DNA from: Armatimonadota bacterium | GTDB taxonomy: Bacteria; Armatimonadota; Fimbriimonadia; Fimbriimonadales; Fimbriimonadaceae | Direction: 5' to 3' | NCBI GenBank assembly: GCA_025360125.1 | Contig: JANYCU010000027.1 | Span: 62,001 to 126,000 of the forward strand | DNA: 64,000 nucleotides | Shown here: piece after piece, positions 52,403-60,025 of the stretch | How the letters are laid out: every line of letters starts with the position of its first letter | Numbering within the stretch: the stretch's first letter is position 1 | Translations under genes and position numbers: made by a program | Notes under the pieces: generated by a model | Seen by the model: the letters and a program-made list of their open reading frames with translations, nothing else | Databases searched by the model: none | Told to the model about the DNA's origin: nothing

Positions 52403-53083
52403 ATGTCTCAAGAGCCGTGGGATCTACCCGTCGAGGAACCCTCAAAACCAATACTCGAGGTTCTCATAGCTAAATATGAAGCCGCTGAGCAAGCGCGAGA
52501 ACTGGGAATCTGTTGCGCGCGAATGGCCCGTTTGCTCAAGCAAATCGGCCCCTTTCCCGAGGCATCAGCCTACGGGCAAAAGGCAATTCATTACCTCCGT
52601 CAAACCGATGACAAGGTGGAATTGGCTAAGGCTTTACGGTGGGCTTGTTTGCCATTCGATACCTCCATCGATCAAAAGGCATATCTCGAAGAGTCACTAG
52701 CCTTGGCTCGCGAGGTTGGAGCACGAGACCAAGAAGCGGCTACGATCTACCAATTCACTCGCGCTTTCACACCAAATCCAAGTCAATCTCAAGAACTGAG
52801 CACCCTCAACGACAAAGACCGAAACAATCGATATGGAGAAATGAGGCAAGAATACATGGATGGACACACCGTAGAAGAAGCCCTCGCCATCTACGAAGAA
52901 ATCAACTATCCAACTGGAATTGCGATGTGTTTGGTGTCTCTCGGTGCCGAACGGAAGCCGAGCGATAGAGCCCTTTTTGACCGCGCAATTGCGCTCTACG
53001 AGCAGGCTGGCGAGGCCGAAGCTGCCAGAAAAGCAAGAATGATGGCGGATGTTTTCGCACCTCAAAACACAGCTAACAGCTAA
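52403..53083 (+). CDS. TPR-like cytoplasmic protein
   Basis: 226 aa from the ATG at 52403, which has TAAAAC 7 nt upstream; the frame open from 52283 overlaps the divergent gene and adds an unlikely tail. Helical repeats: LIAKYEAAEQARELGICCAR, FPEASAYGQKAIHYLRQTDD, VELAKALRWACLPF, ALAREVGARDQEAATIYQFT and FDRAIALYEQAGEAEAARKA. No signal peptide. Function unknown. Confidence 0.72.
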   Translation: MSQEPWDLPVEEPSKPILEVLIAKYEAAEQARELGICCARMARLLKQIGPFPEASAYGQKAIHYLRQTDDKVELAKALRWACLPFDTSIDQKAYLEESLALAREVGARDQEAATIYQFTRAFTPNPSQSQELSTLNDKDRNNRYGEMRQEYMDGHTVEEALAIYEEINYPTGIAMCLVSLGAERKPSDRALFDRAIALYEQAGEAEAARKARMMADVFAPQNTANS

Positions 53084-53098
53084 CAGCTGAAAGCGAAT
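53077..53098. repeat. Heptamer repeat ACAGCTA
   Basis: ACAGCTA ACAGCTA ACAGCTG then AAAGCGA: three near-identical 7-mers across the stop codon of the TPR gene. Confidence 0.6.
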
Positions 53099-54769
53099 TT
53101 ATGGCAACTGACTCAAATCTGGCCGCTTTCGGAATGCCCCGGTCGCTTGCTGCAGCATATTCCCAATCGCCAGCAACGTCCCTTCCTCATAAAGCCGTCC
53201 GATCAGCGACGTCCCAATCGGCCGTCCCTGGTCGTTCAATCCCATGGGAATAAACATCTGAGGATGCCCAGTAAGATTCGTGGTGACCAAGATGTCGCCT
53301 CCGCTTGCATTTGCCACGATCAAATCCAGATCGCCAAGCTCCGCCTCAAACTTGTGCATTAGCGTCGTCCGAGCTCGCATGGCCTGAATGTAGTCAACGC
53401 CAGTCAACATCGATGACGCCCGAAAAGCGGGTGGCCAAAGCGATCCCTTCATTGAATCAACTCGACCGTCATGGGTGATTTCATCAAACGCCGCCGAAGC
53501 CTCAATCGTCAGAACTTCGCTCACTCCCTGGCTCGGAGGCGAAATCTTAACCGGAATAAACGTCGCGCCAAGATTCTTCAGAATCGTGCCGGCAGGCCCG
53601 AGGTCCTTCGCAATATCGTCGCCATCTTTGTAGCCAACTGGCATCGGAACACCAATCTTCAGCTTCTTCAGGTCAACCGTTGATCGATAAGTGAAAGGGA
53701 AGTCGACCGACATTGGATCGCGGTCATCCGCACCGTGAATCACCGAAAACACAATTGCGCAATCTTCAGATGTCTTACAGATCGGGCCGACCTTGTCCAT
53801 CGTCCAACTCAACGCCATCGCACCAAACCGGCTCACACGACCAAAAGTTGGTCGGAGCCCCGTCACCCGGCACCGAGTCGACGGAGAAATGATCGAACCC
53901 AACGTCTCCGTGCCAATACTGAAAGCAAAAAGCCCTGCGGCAGTTCCCGCAGCAGAGCCAGCCGAAGAACCAGACGATCCCTGTTTGGGATTCCAAGGGT
54001 TCAATGTCAGTCCCCCAAACCAAACGTCGCCGTATGCTAAAGCACCCAACGAAGTCTTCGCCACTAGAATTGCTCCCGCCGCGATCAGTTTGTCAATAAC
54101 AGCCGCGTTGTAGTTGAGGACCTGATTTTTGTAAGGTTCCGCGCCCCAAGTGGTCAAATGGCCCTTAAAAGCAAAAAGGTCCTTGGCTCCGAAAGGAATC
54201 CCGTGGAGCGGCCCGCGGTATTTGCCCTTGGCGATCTCGTCGTCTGCCACCAACGCTTGAGCCATTGCCGAATCCTCGAGCAAAGTAATAACGTTGCGAA
54301 GCTTTGGTCCATATTGCTTCAGTCGGGCGAGGAATATCTCCGTCAGTTCGCTCGGCTTAATTTGATGGGTCCGAATCAAAACTCCAAGTTCAACAACCGT
54401 AAGAAAAGCGATGTCCTCGTGATTCGTCGGCTTAGTAAAAGTCTTCGGGGGAGTGGGTTTGACGTCATTTTTAAAGCCAGATTTGGGTTTTTTGCCGTGA
54501 GGAACGAAGTTAAATGCGGGTGGAACTGTGTTATCGAGTCCAGTTTTTCGGATGGAATCAAGTCCGCTACGAGACCCGGCCAGGGCCTGGAGGACGTCTT
54601 TCCGTTGGTCGTCTGTGAGGGTTAGCCCAGACAGCTTCTCCGCGCCTTTGACGTCTTCAAGGGTGTAGTTCGTCCGCGACGCATTCTGGGCCAAGGCATC
54701 AAACGGAGCAAACGCGGCCGCGAGCGAAACAATCAAGAAATTCTTACGAGACAGACCATCAAAACCCAT
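53099..54769 (-). CDS. Exported amidase-signature enzyme
   Basis: 556 aa. The N-terminus SRKNFLIVSLAAAFAP looks like a Tat signal (S-R-K-x-F-L), so export is likely in folded form. A spacer of about 110 residues precedes the amidase fold. Catalytic Ser-cisSer-Lys triad: Lys in GIPFGAKDLFAF, cis-Ser in GSSGSSAGSAAG, nucleophile Ser in GTETLGSIISPST. It resembles secreted planctomycete and acidobacterial amidases rather than GatA. The target (peptide, aryl amide or other) is not determinable. Transcribed alone from a TAGAAT site. Confidence 0.87.
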   Translation of the reverse strand: MGFDGLSRKNFLIVSLAAAFAPFDALAQNASRTNYTLEDVKGAEKLSGLTLTDDQRKDVLQALAGSRSGLDSIRKTGLDNTVPPAFNFVPHGKKPKSGFKNDVKPTPPKTFTKPTNHEDIAFLTVVELGVLIRTHQIKPSELTEIFLARLKQYGPKLRNVITLLEDSAMAQALVADDEIAKGKYRGPLHGIPFGAKDLFAFKGHLTTWGAEPYKNQVLNYNAAVIDKLIAAGAILVAKTSLGALAYGDVWFGGLTLNPWNPKQGSSGSSAGSAAGTAAGLFAFSIGTETLGSIISPSTRCRVTGLRPTFGRVSRFGAMALSWTMDKVGPICKTSEDCAIVFSVIHGADDRDPMSVDFPFTYRSTVDLKKLKIGVPMPVGYKDGDDIAKDLGPAGTILKNLGATFIPVKISPPSQGVSEVLTIEASAAFDEITHDGRVDSMKGSLWPPAFRASSMLTGVDYIQAMRARTTLMHKFEAELGDLDLIVANASGGDILVTTNLTGHPQMFIPMGLNDQGRPIGTSLIGRLYEEGTLLAIGNMLQQATGAFRKRPDLSQLP

Positions 54770-54775
54770 TTCGTT

Positions 54776-54781
54776 ATTCTA
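54776..54781 (-). promoter_or_regulatory. TAGAAT -10-like hexamer before the amidase
   Basis: 6 nt before the ATG on the minus strand, the same spacing and sequence as the cyclase promoter at 39362-39367. Confidence 0.5.
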
Positions 54782-54812
54782 CTCATTCGAGGGGCGAGGG
54801 CGAAGGAAGCAC

Positions 54813-55493
54813 CTACCCCACAGTAGGCAAATACCAAAAGATAGAGTCAAAATCCTTGTCAACGGAAAATTTGTCGAGCGACAAACTGTATTCGCCGTTG
54901 CGACCGACCGTCTCTGTTGAAACGTAACACTTCACTCGCATTCGATTCTTCGAGATAATTAAAAGCCTCTTGACGACAAATTGATCGGAAGTTTGGCTCA
55001 ACATCGGATAGGAACTGACGACTTTCCACCATTTGTGATTTCTCACGGAACCGCCGTAGCCGTTGAGTTTTCTAGTGGGATCATATCTGACCTCAAGCGC
55101 ACTCGGTTGGAACCACCAAAAGAAGTGATGATCCGTCCAAATTCGGCAGAATTTGAGGGCGTCTTCCTTGCTTTGAATCTTCACCGCGCCGTTGAAATCC
55201 TTCAGTGCTTGAATCCGGATTGATTTGCCCGTTGGCTTCGTTAGTTGAATAAATAAGAAGGCTTCGACCGGGTCACCCATGACGCCTTCCTTCTGTTTTA
55301 CGGAACTGTAAAAGCCCTTTTGAAAAGGTACCGAAGCTATTTTCGTTCCAACTTTGGCCGAAATGAAGTCGTTGACCTCAATGTGTCGGACAACGATTGG
55401 CGAATAGATTAGAACGTTAATTGCTACCAAGTGGCTCCTTGGGTCATTGTAACACCCTGGTGGGTCGGCTGGAATCCCGACTCCAAACTCCAA
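54813..55493 (-). CDS. Hypothetical protein, N-terminus perhaps lost
   Basis: 226 aa, unrecognised. Beta-rich with Trp clusters (CRIWTDHHFFWWFQPSALEV, NHKWWKVVSSYPML). The only starts are a TTG (55493) inside a run of heptamers (TTGGAGT TTGGAGT), so the true 5' end may have been replaced by the repeat. Upstream on the same strand is a 180-bp gap that ends with a duplicated piece of the hexosaminidase gene. No signal peptide is visible. It may be a decaying gene. Confidence 0.45.
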   Translation of the reverse strand: MEFGVGIPADPPGCYNDPRSHLVAINVLIYSPIVVRHIEVNDFISAKVGTKIASVPFQKGFYSSVKQKEGVMGDPVEAFLFIQLTKPTGKSIRIQALKDFNGAVKIQSKEDALKFCRIWTDHHFFWWFQPSALEVRYDPTRKLNGYGGSVRNHKWWKVVSSYPMLSQTSDQFVVKRLLIISKNRMRVKCYVSTETVGRNGEYSLSLDKFSVDKDFDSIFWYLPTVG

Positions 55494-55539
55494 ACTAGCT
55501 ATTCATTCGCCCAGCTATTGATCAGCCAACAATTTTGAA
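55474..55539 (-). pseudogene. Duplicate of the 3' end of the hexosaminidase gene, with heptamers
   Basis: On the minus strand it reads FQNCWLINSWANE and a stop, against HDQANWWLINSWANE for the intact gene ending at 55674. On the plus strand the copy reads CCAAACTCCAAACTAG and then about 40 bp of homology, the intact locus CCAAACTACAAACTAT and the same. The CTCCAAA-type heptamers flank both. The remnant ends where the unknown gene begins. Confidence 0.6.
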
Positions 55540-55673
55540 ATACTCCTCCGCGAAACGGAATGCTTCTTTGGACAGAGAAGCCAGTAACTGAGGCACGAAG
55601 GAACTGGATGAGTCGATTGAGCAAAGCGAATAAAAGAATTCTGCTCTTTACACTCCAAACTACAAACTATCAC

Positions 55674-57236
55674 TCACTCATTCGCCCAGCTATTAATCAA
55701 CCACCAATTCGCCTGGTCGTGCGGAACGAACTTCGGATGGATCAATGTCTCAAACGAAGGCGTGTAACCAAGCGTCCCATTGCCATACTGCTTGATCCGA
55801 AAGATCACGTCCTCCACATGCTTCTTCGCCGCGCGACACCGAAATGCATCCGCCTGCGATCCGCACGAATTGATATGGGTTGCCTTCGCAATCTTCTCCA
55901 ATTCGTCAAAAATCTGGCGAATCGGTGACAGAAATGTAATCGCCTCGCCAAACTTTCCTTCGGCATAGGCCGCGCTCGCTTTCTCGACTTGGAGCAGAAA
56001 CTCGATCGACTTAATGATCAACTGACAGACACCCCGCTGGTCCGAATCCTTCGTAAACATTTGCGCCCGCTCCGCAAGTTCCATTGCTCCGCCGGGGCCG
56101 CTCAAAATACTCGGCCCGTTGCGCAGCCAAAGTAAAAACGGATTGCTATACAGGAACATCCGGCTCTTTATCGCTGATCGAATTCCGGTAAACGCCCACT
56201 CGCCGCCCAATTTTTGCAACTCGCAACCCATCAGCCGAGCCCACTCTTCGTCCGTCTCGCCATGCTTTAAGAATGACTTCAAAAATAACTCGGCGGTTTC
56301 GGCTTTCGCGTAAATTGCAATGTCCTCTGCCAGGGTCCCGTTCTCCAGTGGATATCCCCGGTCCTTCTCCGGCGCGGCGTTGGCCAGAATCTGGCCGCTC
56401 GCTTCGATGCACGGCAAGATCGTGTTGTAACAGCCAAACAACCCACATTCCCACGTCGTAACGCAGACACCTTCGACATCTAATCGAGCGGCGGCCTCGG
56501 CATGTTCGCGAACATTCAGCTCGCTCTGCGGCAAGTGGCACCAAATCGAGTTGTAGGTGAAAATCGTTGGACAAAAGACCGTCCGAAATCCTCGATCTCG
56601 AAAGAGCTTGGAGGTGTGCTCGGGCGACTTGAAGTACTGCCAGTCGAAGACGATCGTCTCTTTCGGCATCGAATCCAGCGCCGCTGGATGCTCATGGTAC
56701 ATGTCGCCCCACACGCCAGGAGTGCGCCCCTTATCAACAACATATTGAGCCAGCGGACCAAAGTGTTCGGCGTAAACCTTCGCCTTCTCCTCGTCGGTCT
56801 TCCCTAGTTGCTGAGTCTCGTCTCCGCCGACATGGATAAGATTACTTCTGAAAATCTGTACCGTATCGTCAATCAACCGACGGCACAATGTCTGAAAATC
56901 AGCGTTCTCCGGATCGGCTTGCATCCCTTTGAACCTATCTTTGGCCAATCCTGTCCCCTCTTGAGTGTAAAGAAATCCTTCGAAATGCCCCAGCAAATTG
57001 ATGAATGGAACGATTTGAAGAGTCGGAAATTCAATTTGCAGAGCCTCAATCACATCGGGCGTGAGAACTTCTTTCCCGGCCACCCAAGGAGCGGAAGGAT
57101 ACGCAAACCGATGCTCCAAATACAGCCCAATCGCGTTGTAGCCATTGTCAAGCGACAACTTACACAAAGCACGCAGGTACTGCAAATCCGGACACTGCTC
57201 CCGAGCAATATCGTACGTCCACATGCGGAGGTTCAT
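55674..57236 (-). CDS. Glycoside hydrolase of the GH20 (beta-N-acetylhexosaminidase) type
   Basis: 520 aa, cytoplasmic (no signal). TIM-barrel landmarks: FPTLQIVPFINLLGHFEGFL, and the catalytic pair Asp139-Glu140 in NLIHVGGDETQQLGK; the Asp orients the substrate acetamido group and the Glu is acid/base. Later PGVWGDMYHEHPAALD and VEGVCVTTWECGLFGCYNTI. The N-terminal carbohydrate-binding domain of many GH20 enzymes is absent, and the C-terminal 170 residues are helical. Probably frees N-acetylhexosamine from chitin or peptidoglycan fragments. Start ATG has TACCCT 7 nt upstream. Confidence 0.83.
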   Translation of the reverse strand: MNLRMWTYDIAREQCPDLQYLRALCKLSLDNGYNAIGLYLEHRFAYPSAPWVAGKEVLTPDVIEALQIEFPTLQIVPFINLLGHFEGFLYTQEGTGLAKDRFKGMQADPENADFQTLCRRLIDDTVQIFRSNLIHVGGDETQQLGKTDEEKAKVYAEHFGPLAQYVVDKGRTPGVWGDMYHEHPAALDSMPKETIVFDWQYFKSPEHTSKLFRDRGFRTVFCPTIFTYNSIWCHLPQSELNVREHAEAAARLDVEGVCVTTWECGLFGCYNTILPCIEASGQILANAAPEKDRGYPLENGTLAEDIAIYAKAETAELFLKSFLKHGETDEEWARLMGCELQKLGGEWAFTGIRSAIKSRMFLYSNPFLLWLRNGPSILSGPGGAMELAERAQMFTKDSDQRGVCQLIIKSIEFLLQVEKASAAYAEGKFGEAITFLSPIRQIFDELEKIAKATHINSCGSQADAFRCRAAKKHVEDVIFRIKQYGNGTLGYTPSFETLIHPKFVPHDQANWWLINSWANE

Positions 57237-57243
57237 TGGGATA

Positions 57244-57249
57244 AGGGTA
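57244..57249 (-). promoter_or_regulatory. TACCCT -10-like hexamer before the hexosaminidase
   Basis: GGTACCCT on the minus strand, 7 nt before the ATG at 57236. Confidence 0.5.
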
Positions 57250-57260
57250 CCGTCTTATGT

Positions 57261-57320
57261 GGAGTGCGCCAATTTATTGGCGCTTTGTCCTGCGAGATTT
57301 ATCTCGCTGCAATTCGCTCT
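57261..57320. repeat. Hairpin repeat element, copy A
   Basis: GGAGTGCGC scaffold, stem 1 GCGCCAAT-tt-ATTGGCGC (57266-57283), linker TTTGTCCT, stem 2 GCGAGAT-tt-ATCTCGC (57292-57307). Same order and loop length as the copy at 62145, but with different paired bases in the stems. Lies in the gap between hemW and the hexosaminidase gene. Confidence 0.65.
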
Positions 57321-57342
57321 TCTGCTGACGACCTAGTCGTGC

Positions 57343-58446
57343 CTAAATCAACTCCAACGCCACTTCACTGCAGAAATGCCGCCCCTCCGATGTTAACTTC
57401 AGTCGCTCACCATCCGCCGAAACCCAACCTCGCTCAACCAACATCGGAATCTTCTGCCCATCCGCGATCCCAAGCGGAATCCCCTCGTTCAACCGGAGCC
57501 CTAACATAATCCGCTCAGTATTCCGAATTCCCGGCGACAAAACCTCCGATTCGAACGGAATTGCTGTTCCGGCCTCGACCGCTCGGCAGTACCCGTCTGG
57601 ATGCTTCAAATTCGTGTACCGTGTCGAGACGCCGCCGATCGTCACGCAACCAACCGCCCCCGGACCGTAGCCCACATAGTCCTCGCCGTACCAATAGCAA
57701 AGGTTGTGGCGACACTCATATCCAGGCCGGGAAAAATTCGAAATCTCATACTGGAACAACCCAATCTCCGCCGTCCGCGCCACGCATTCGTCGTACATTT
57801 CGCGCTGAATCTCGTCTTCAGGCAAGTCCAACTCGCCGCGCAAATTCTTCTTGTAAAACGCAGTGTTCGGCTCGATAGTTAAGCAGTACAGGCTCAAATG
57901 CTCGGGCTGCAACGAAAGCGCTTTCGACAAATTCTTGGTCCAGGCCACCCGACTCTGCGACGGCAAAGCAAACATCAAATCAAGGTTCAGGCTCGTAAAA
58001 CCTGCTTCGCGAGCCGCGCCTACTGCCCGCTCGATCTCGCTCGCCTTATGGATCCGATCGAGCCGAATCAAATCCTCATCGAGAAAACTCTGGGCACCCA
58101 GCGATATCCGATTGAACCCCGCTGCGAACATGGCCGAGAACTTCTCCGAATCGACCGTCCCCGGGTTCGCCTCACTCGTGATCTCGCACCCGTCGATCGG
58201 CGGATGAACTTCCATGACCGCGTCCAAAATCCGGATCAACTGAGATGAGGAGAGGTAAGTCGGCGTTCCTCCACCAAAGAAAATCGTCTTGGCCGAGGTT
58301 CCTCGCAAGGGCGACTGCTTAATCTCGCGCACAATCGCCGCGACCGTCCGCTCGACAATCTCCCCTGTCATCGCATAGCTATTGAAATCGCAATAGCCAC
58401 ACTTGCTCGGGCAAAAAGGCGTGTGAACGTAAATCGCAAGAGGCAT
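57343..58446 (-). CDS. hemW: HemW-like radical SAM protein
   Basis: 367 aa. Radical SAM cluster motif CPSKCGYC (Cys12, Cys16, Cys19) in YVHTPFCPSKCGYCDF, FFGGGTPTYLSSSQL, GCEITSEANPGTVDSEK and NRISLGAQSF. C-terminal HemN_C-like domain with RLNEGIPLGIADGQ and the wing segment LKLTSEGRHFCSE. HemW is a heme chaperone, close in sequence to oxygen-independent coproporphyrinogen III oxidase HemN. The early start with no extra N-terminal segment and the missing HemN-specific extension favour HemW. TACCCT lies 7 nt before the ATG. Confidence 0.87.
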   Translation of the reverse strand: MPLAIYVHTPFCPSKCGYCDFNSYAMTGEIVERTVAAIVREIKQSPLRGTSAKTIFFGGGTPTYLSSSQLIRILDAVMEVHPPIDGCEITSEANPGTVDSEKFSAMFAAGFNRISLGAQSFLDEDLIRLDRIHKASEIERAVGAAREAGFTSLNLDLMFALPSQSRVAWTKNLSKALSLQPEHLSLYCLTIEPNTAFYKKNLRGELDLPEDEIQREMYDECVARTAEIGLFQYEISNFSRPGYECRHNLCYWYGEDYVGYGPGAVGCVTIGGVSTRYTNLKHPDGYCRAVEAGTAIPFESEVLSPGIRNTERIMLGLRLNEGIPLGIADGQKIPMLVERGWVSADGERLKLTSEGRHFCSEVALELI

Positions 58447-58453
58447 TGACTCT

Positions 58454-58459
58454 AGGGTA
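58454..58459 (-). promoter_or_regulatory. TACCCT -10-like hexamer before hemW
   Basis: GAGTACCCT on the minus strand with a 7-nt spacer to the ATG; twin of the element at 57244-57249. Confidence 0.5.
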
Positions 58460-58529
58460 CTCGACTGCAGACTCGGCGAAATCTCTTTACTGAAGCCTCG
58501 TTGCCTGGTTGCCTACGGTTTACTTATGG

Positions 58530-59429
58530 CTATGGGTTTATCGCTGGAAAGTCGATTCGTTCCTCGACTTTGTCAAACTTCTTGTTGAGGCGAAGAATGG
58601 ATTGCTTGCCGGGAGACTCGGCTCGGCACCAGATGGAGCCGTTAAAGGCGACGATCTCTTGGACGGTTTGGTCGACATAGAAGTCACGATAGGACTTGGA
58701 GCTGAGATTGTAGCCCCGGTAGACAACTATATATTTTCCTTCTCGAGTGTTGCCTGGGAGGCCCAGAATCAAATTATCAGGATCAATCATGACAGCGGAT
58801 TCTTGAAATATTGGATTAGCCACCATGTCAACCTTTCCAGTAGCAATCGTGTAAACAAGCGTTCCGAAAGAGGACTTTTCGTCATAGAAATTCACAACCA
58901 ACGTACTTTCATCGAGCGACAATTTTGTTGACATGAAGTGGCTCATCGCTGCCGTTAGTTTTTTGAATCCTCTGCTTTCATTCCAATGATACAGGATGTA
59001 TTTTGCCGTAAAACCCTGCCCCGTCTTTGCAGAAGGGATCAATATGGTTTGCTTAAAAAAGACAGCGTGATTTTTGGGGGAAATGACGAATCCGTCTCTC
59101 CAATCGGCCGGATGATCAATGGATTTTTCACCAATTTTGATGGTCAATGTTTGATCTTTCTGGGTCGCTGTGATTTCAGATTTGGGCAAAGTCGCGACGG
59201 TCTTCAGAATCTCAGGCTTTCCATTTTGAAAGGTTCGAAAAACCAACTGATCACCCTGAACTTCGAGACTGTAGTACGGCAGTTTTTGCCGCTGAACTGC
59301 TTTAAAGTAGCTGATGCCGCTCTTTGCTCCGAGTGCAACGATGATGGAAAGCACGGTGATCGAGATCACGATGATGACTGGCCAGTTCTTTCGCTTGGCG
59401 GTTTGCGTTTCGTCTATCAATTCAGCCAT
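58530..59429 (-). CDS. Single-TM hypothetical protein, probably beta-propeller-like exterior
   Basis: 299 aa. Cytoplasmic start MAELIDETQTAKRKNWPVII, one helix about 16-36, and an exterior domain of short beta repeats (RTFQNGKPEILKTVATLP, DWRDGFVISPKNHAVFF, LSLDESTLVVNFYDEKSS, TLVYTIATGKVDMVAN), the style of propeller blades. No family recognised. An SD (AGGAAG) and TAGTGT both precede the ATG. Function unknown. Confidence 0.65.
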   Translation of the reverse strand: MAELIDETQTAKRKNWPVIIVISITVLSIIVALGAKSGISYFKAVQRQKLPYYSLEVQGDQLVFRTFQNGKPEILKTVATLPKSEITATQKDQTLTIKIGEKSIDHPADWRDGFVISPKNHAVFFKQTILIPSAKTGQGFTAKYILYHWNESRGFKKLTAAMSHFMSTKLSLDESTLVVNFYDEKSSFGTLVYTIATGKVDMVANPIFQESAVMIDPDNLILGLPGNTREGKYIVVYRGYNLSSKSYRDFYVDQTVQEIVAFNGSIWCRAESPGKQSILRLNKKFDKVEERIDFPAINP

Positions 59430-59636
59430 AGCTTCCTACACTATACGAGATCGACAAGCCATGGATACTGATAGTGCCCTTTGCTGCGTATGAATCTAAT
59501 GAAATCTAGGTTGATTGTGAGTTTATTATCGCTGGCGAAGGTCCAAAGAATATGCCTTCACCTGACCTACACGAATACAGTTACAGGAATCCTGATTTCC
59601 CATTGCCTAGGCCCAAAGGGTCGGAAATACACTTAG

Positions 59637-59692
59637 CCTGGGTCGGAGGATTCCTCCATTGGGTAACCAATGGAAGCATCCGAAGGCCCAGG
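59637..59692. repeat. Large nested hairpin in an intergenic region
   Basis: CCTGGG (59637-59642) pairs with CCCAGG (59687-59692), GGAT with ATCC, and CCATTGG-gtaa-CCAATGG forms the tip (59656-59673). About 17 paired bases in nested order. A further GGCTG-tta-CAGCC hairpin follows near 59734-59746. The 59430-60025 gap holds no confident gene; its plus-strand frame 59552-59836 is not protein-like. Confidence 0.6.
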
Positions 59693-59771
59693 AAGAAGCA
59701 AAAGTCGCAAAAGTCCGAGGAGAATTGCGACCCGGCTGTTACAGCCGCATCATTGAGCCGTTTTGCTTTCC

Positions 59772-59903
59772 CTAAGACGAGCCATGAAACCCAACGCTAC
59801 GGACATGCAGGGCTCCAAAGGCCAACGAAGCAATAATCGCTCCTCGCCAAACGTGCGACCAAGTATCACCATTCAAGACACAGGCCAGAACCCGGGAAAT
59901 CAT
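59772..59903 (-). CDS. Possible small membrane protein
   Basis: 43 aa, hydrophobic: MISRVLACVLNGDTWSHVWR then GAIIASLAFGALHVRS. The frame is open farther upstream to about 59985 (IIEESRKPLIFSP, TRFAIFFLIG) with no good start codon, so this may be a larger, 5'-damaged gene. No SD. Composition looks like two short membrane helices rather than chance, but it is weak evidence. It lies in the 600-bp gap between two minus-strand genes. Confidence 0.3.
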   Translation of the reverse strand: MISRVLACVLNGDTWSHVWRGAIIASLAFGALHVRSVGFHGSS

Positions 59904-60025
59904 CCCTATTAAAAAGAAGATAGCAAATCTGGTTGGCGAGAAAATCAGTGGCTTTCTACTTTCTTCGATGATCGAACTTCCTATTTTCGTCTAATTTCAT
60001 TGGTCAAACGGCAAACGGCATTCGG

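Noticed and set aside
53735-54113. Plus-strand frames opposite the amidase
   Set aside because: Arg/Pro/Ser-rich antisense shadows of the Gly/Ser-rich amidase signature region.
56808-57509. 233-aa plus-strand frame opposite the GH20-type gene
   Set aside because: Antisense shadow, also runs through hairpin element A; composition not protein-like.
59552-59836. 94-aa plus-strand frame in the 59430-60025 gap
   Set aside because: It reads straight through the nested hairpin; Pro/Lys/Arg-rich with no start signal. The hairpin explains the frame.
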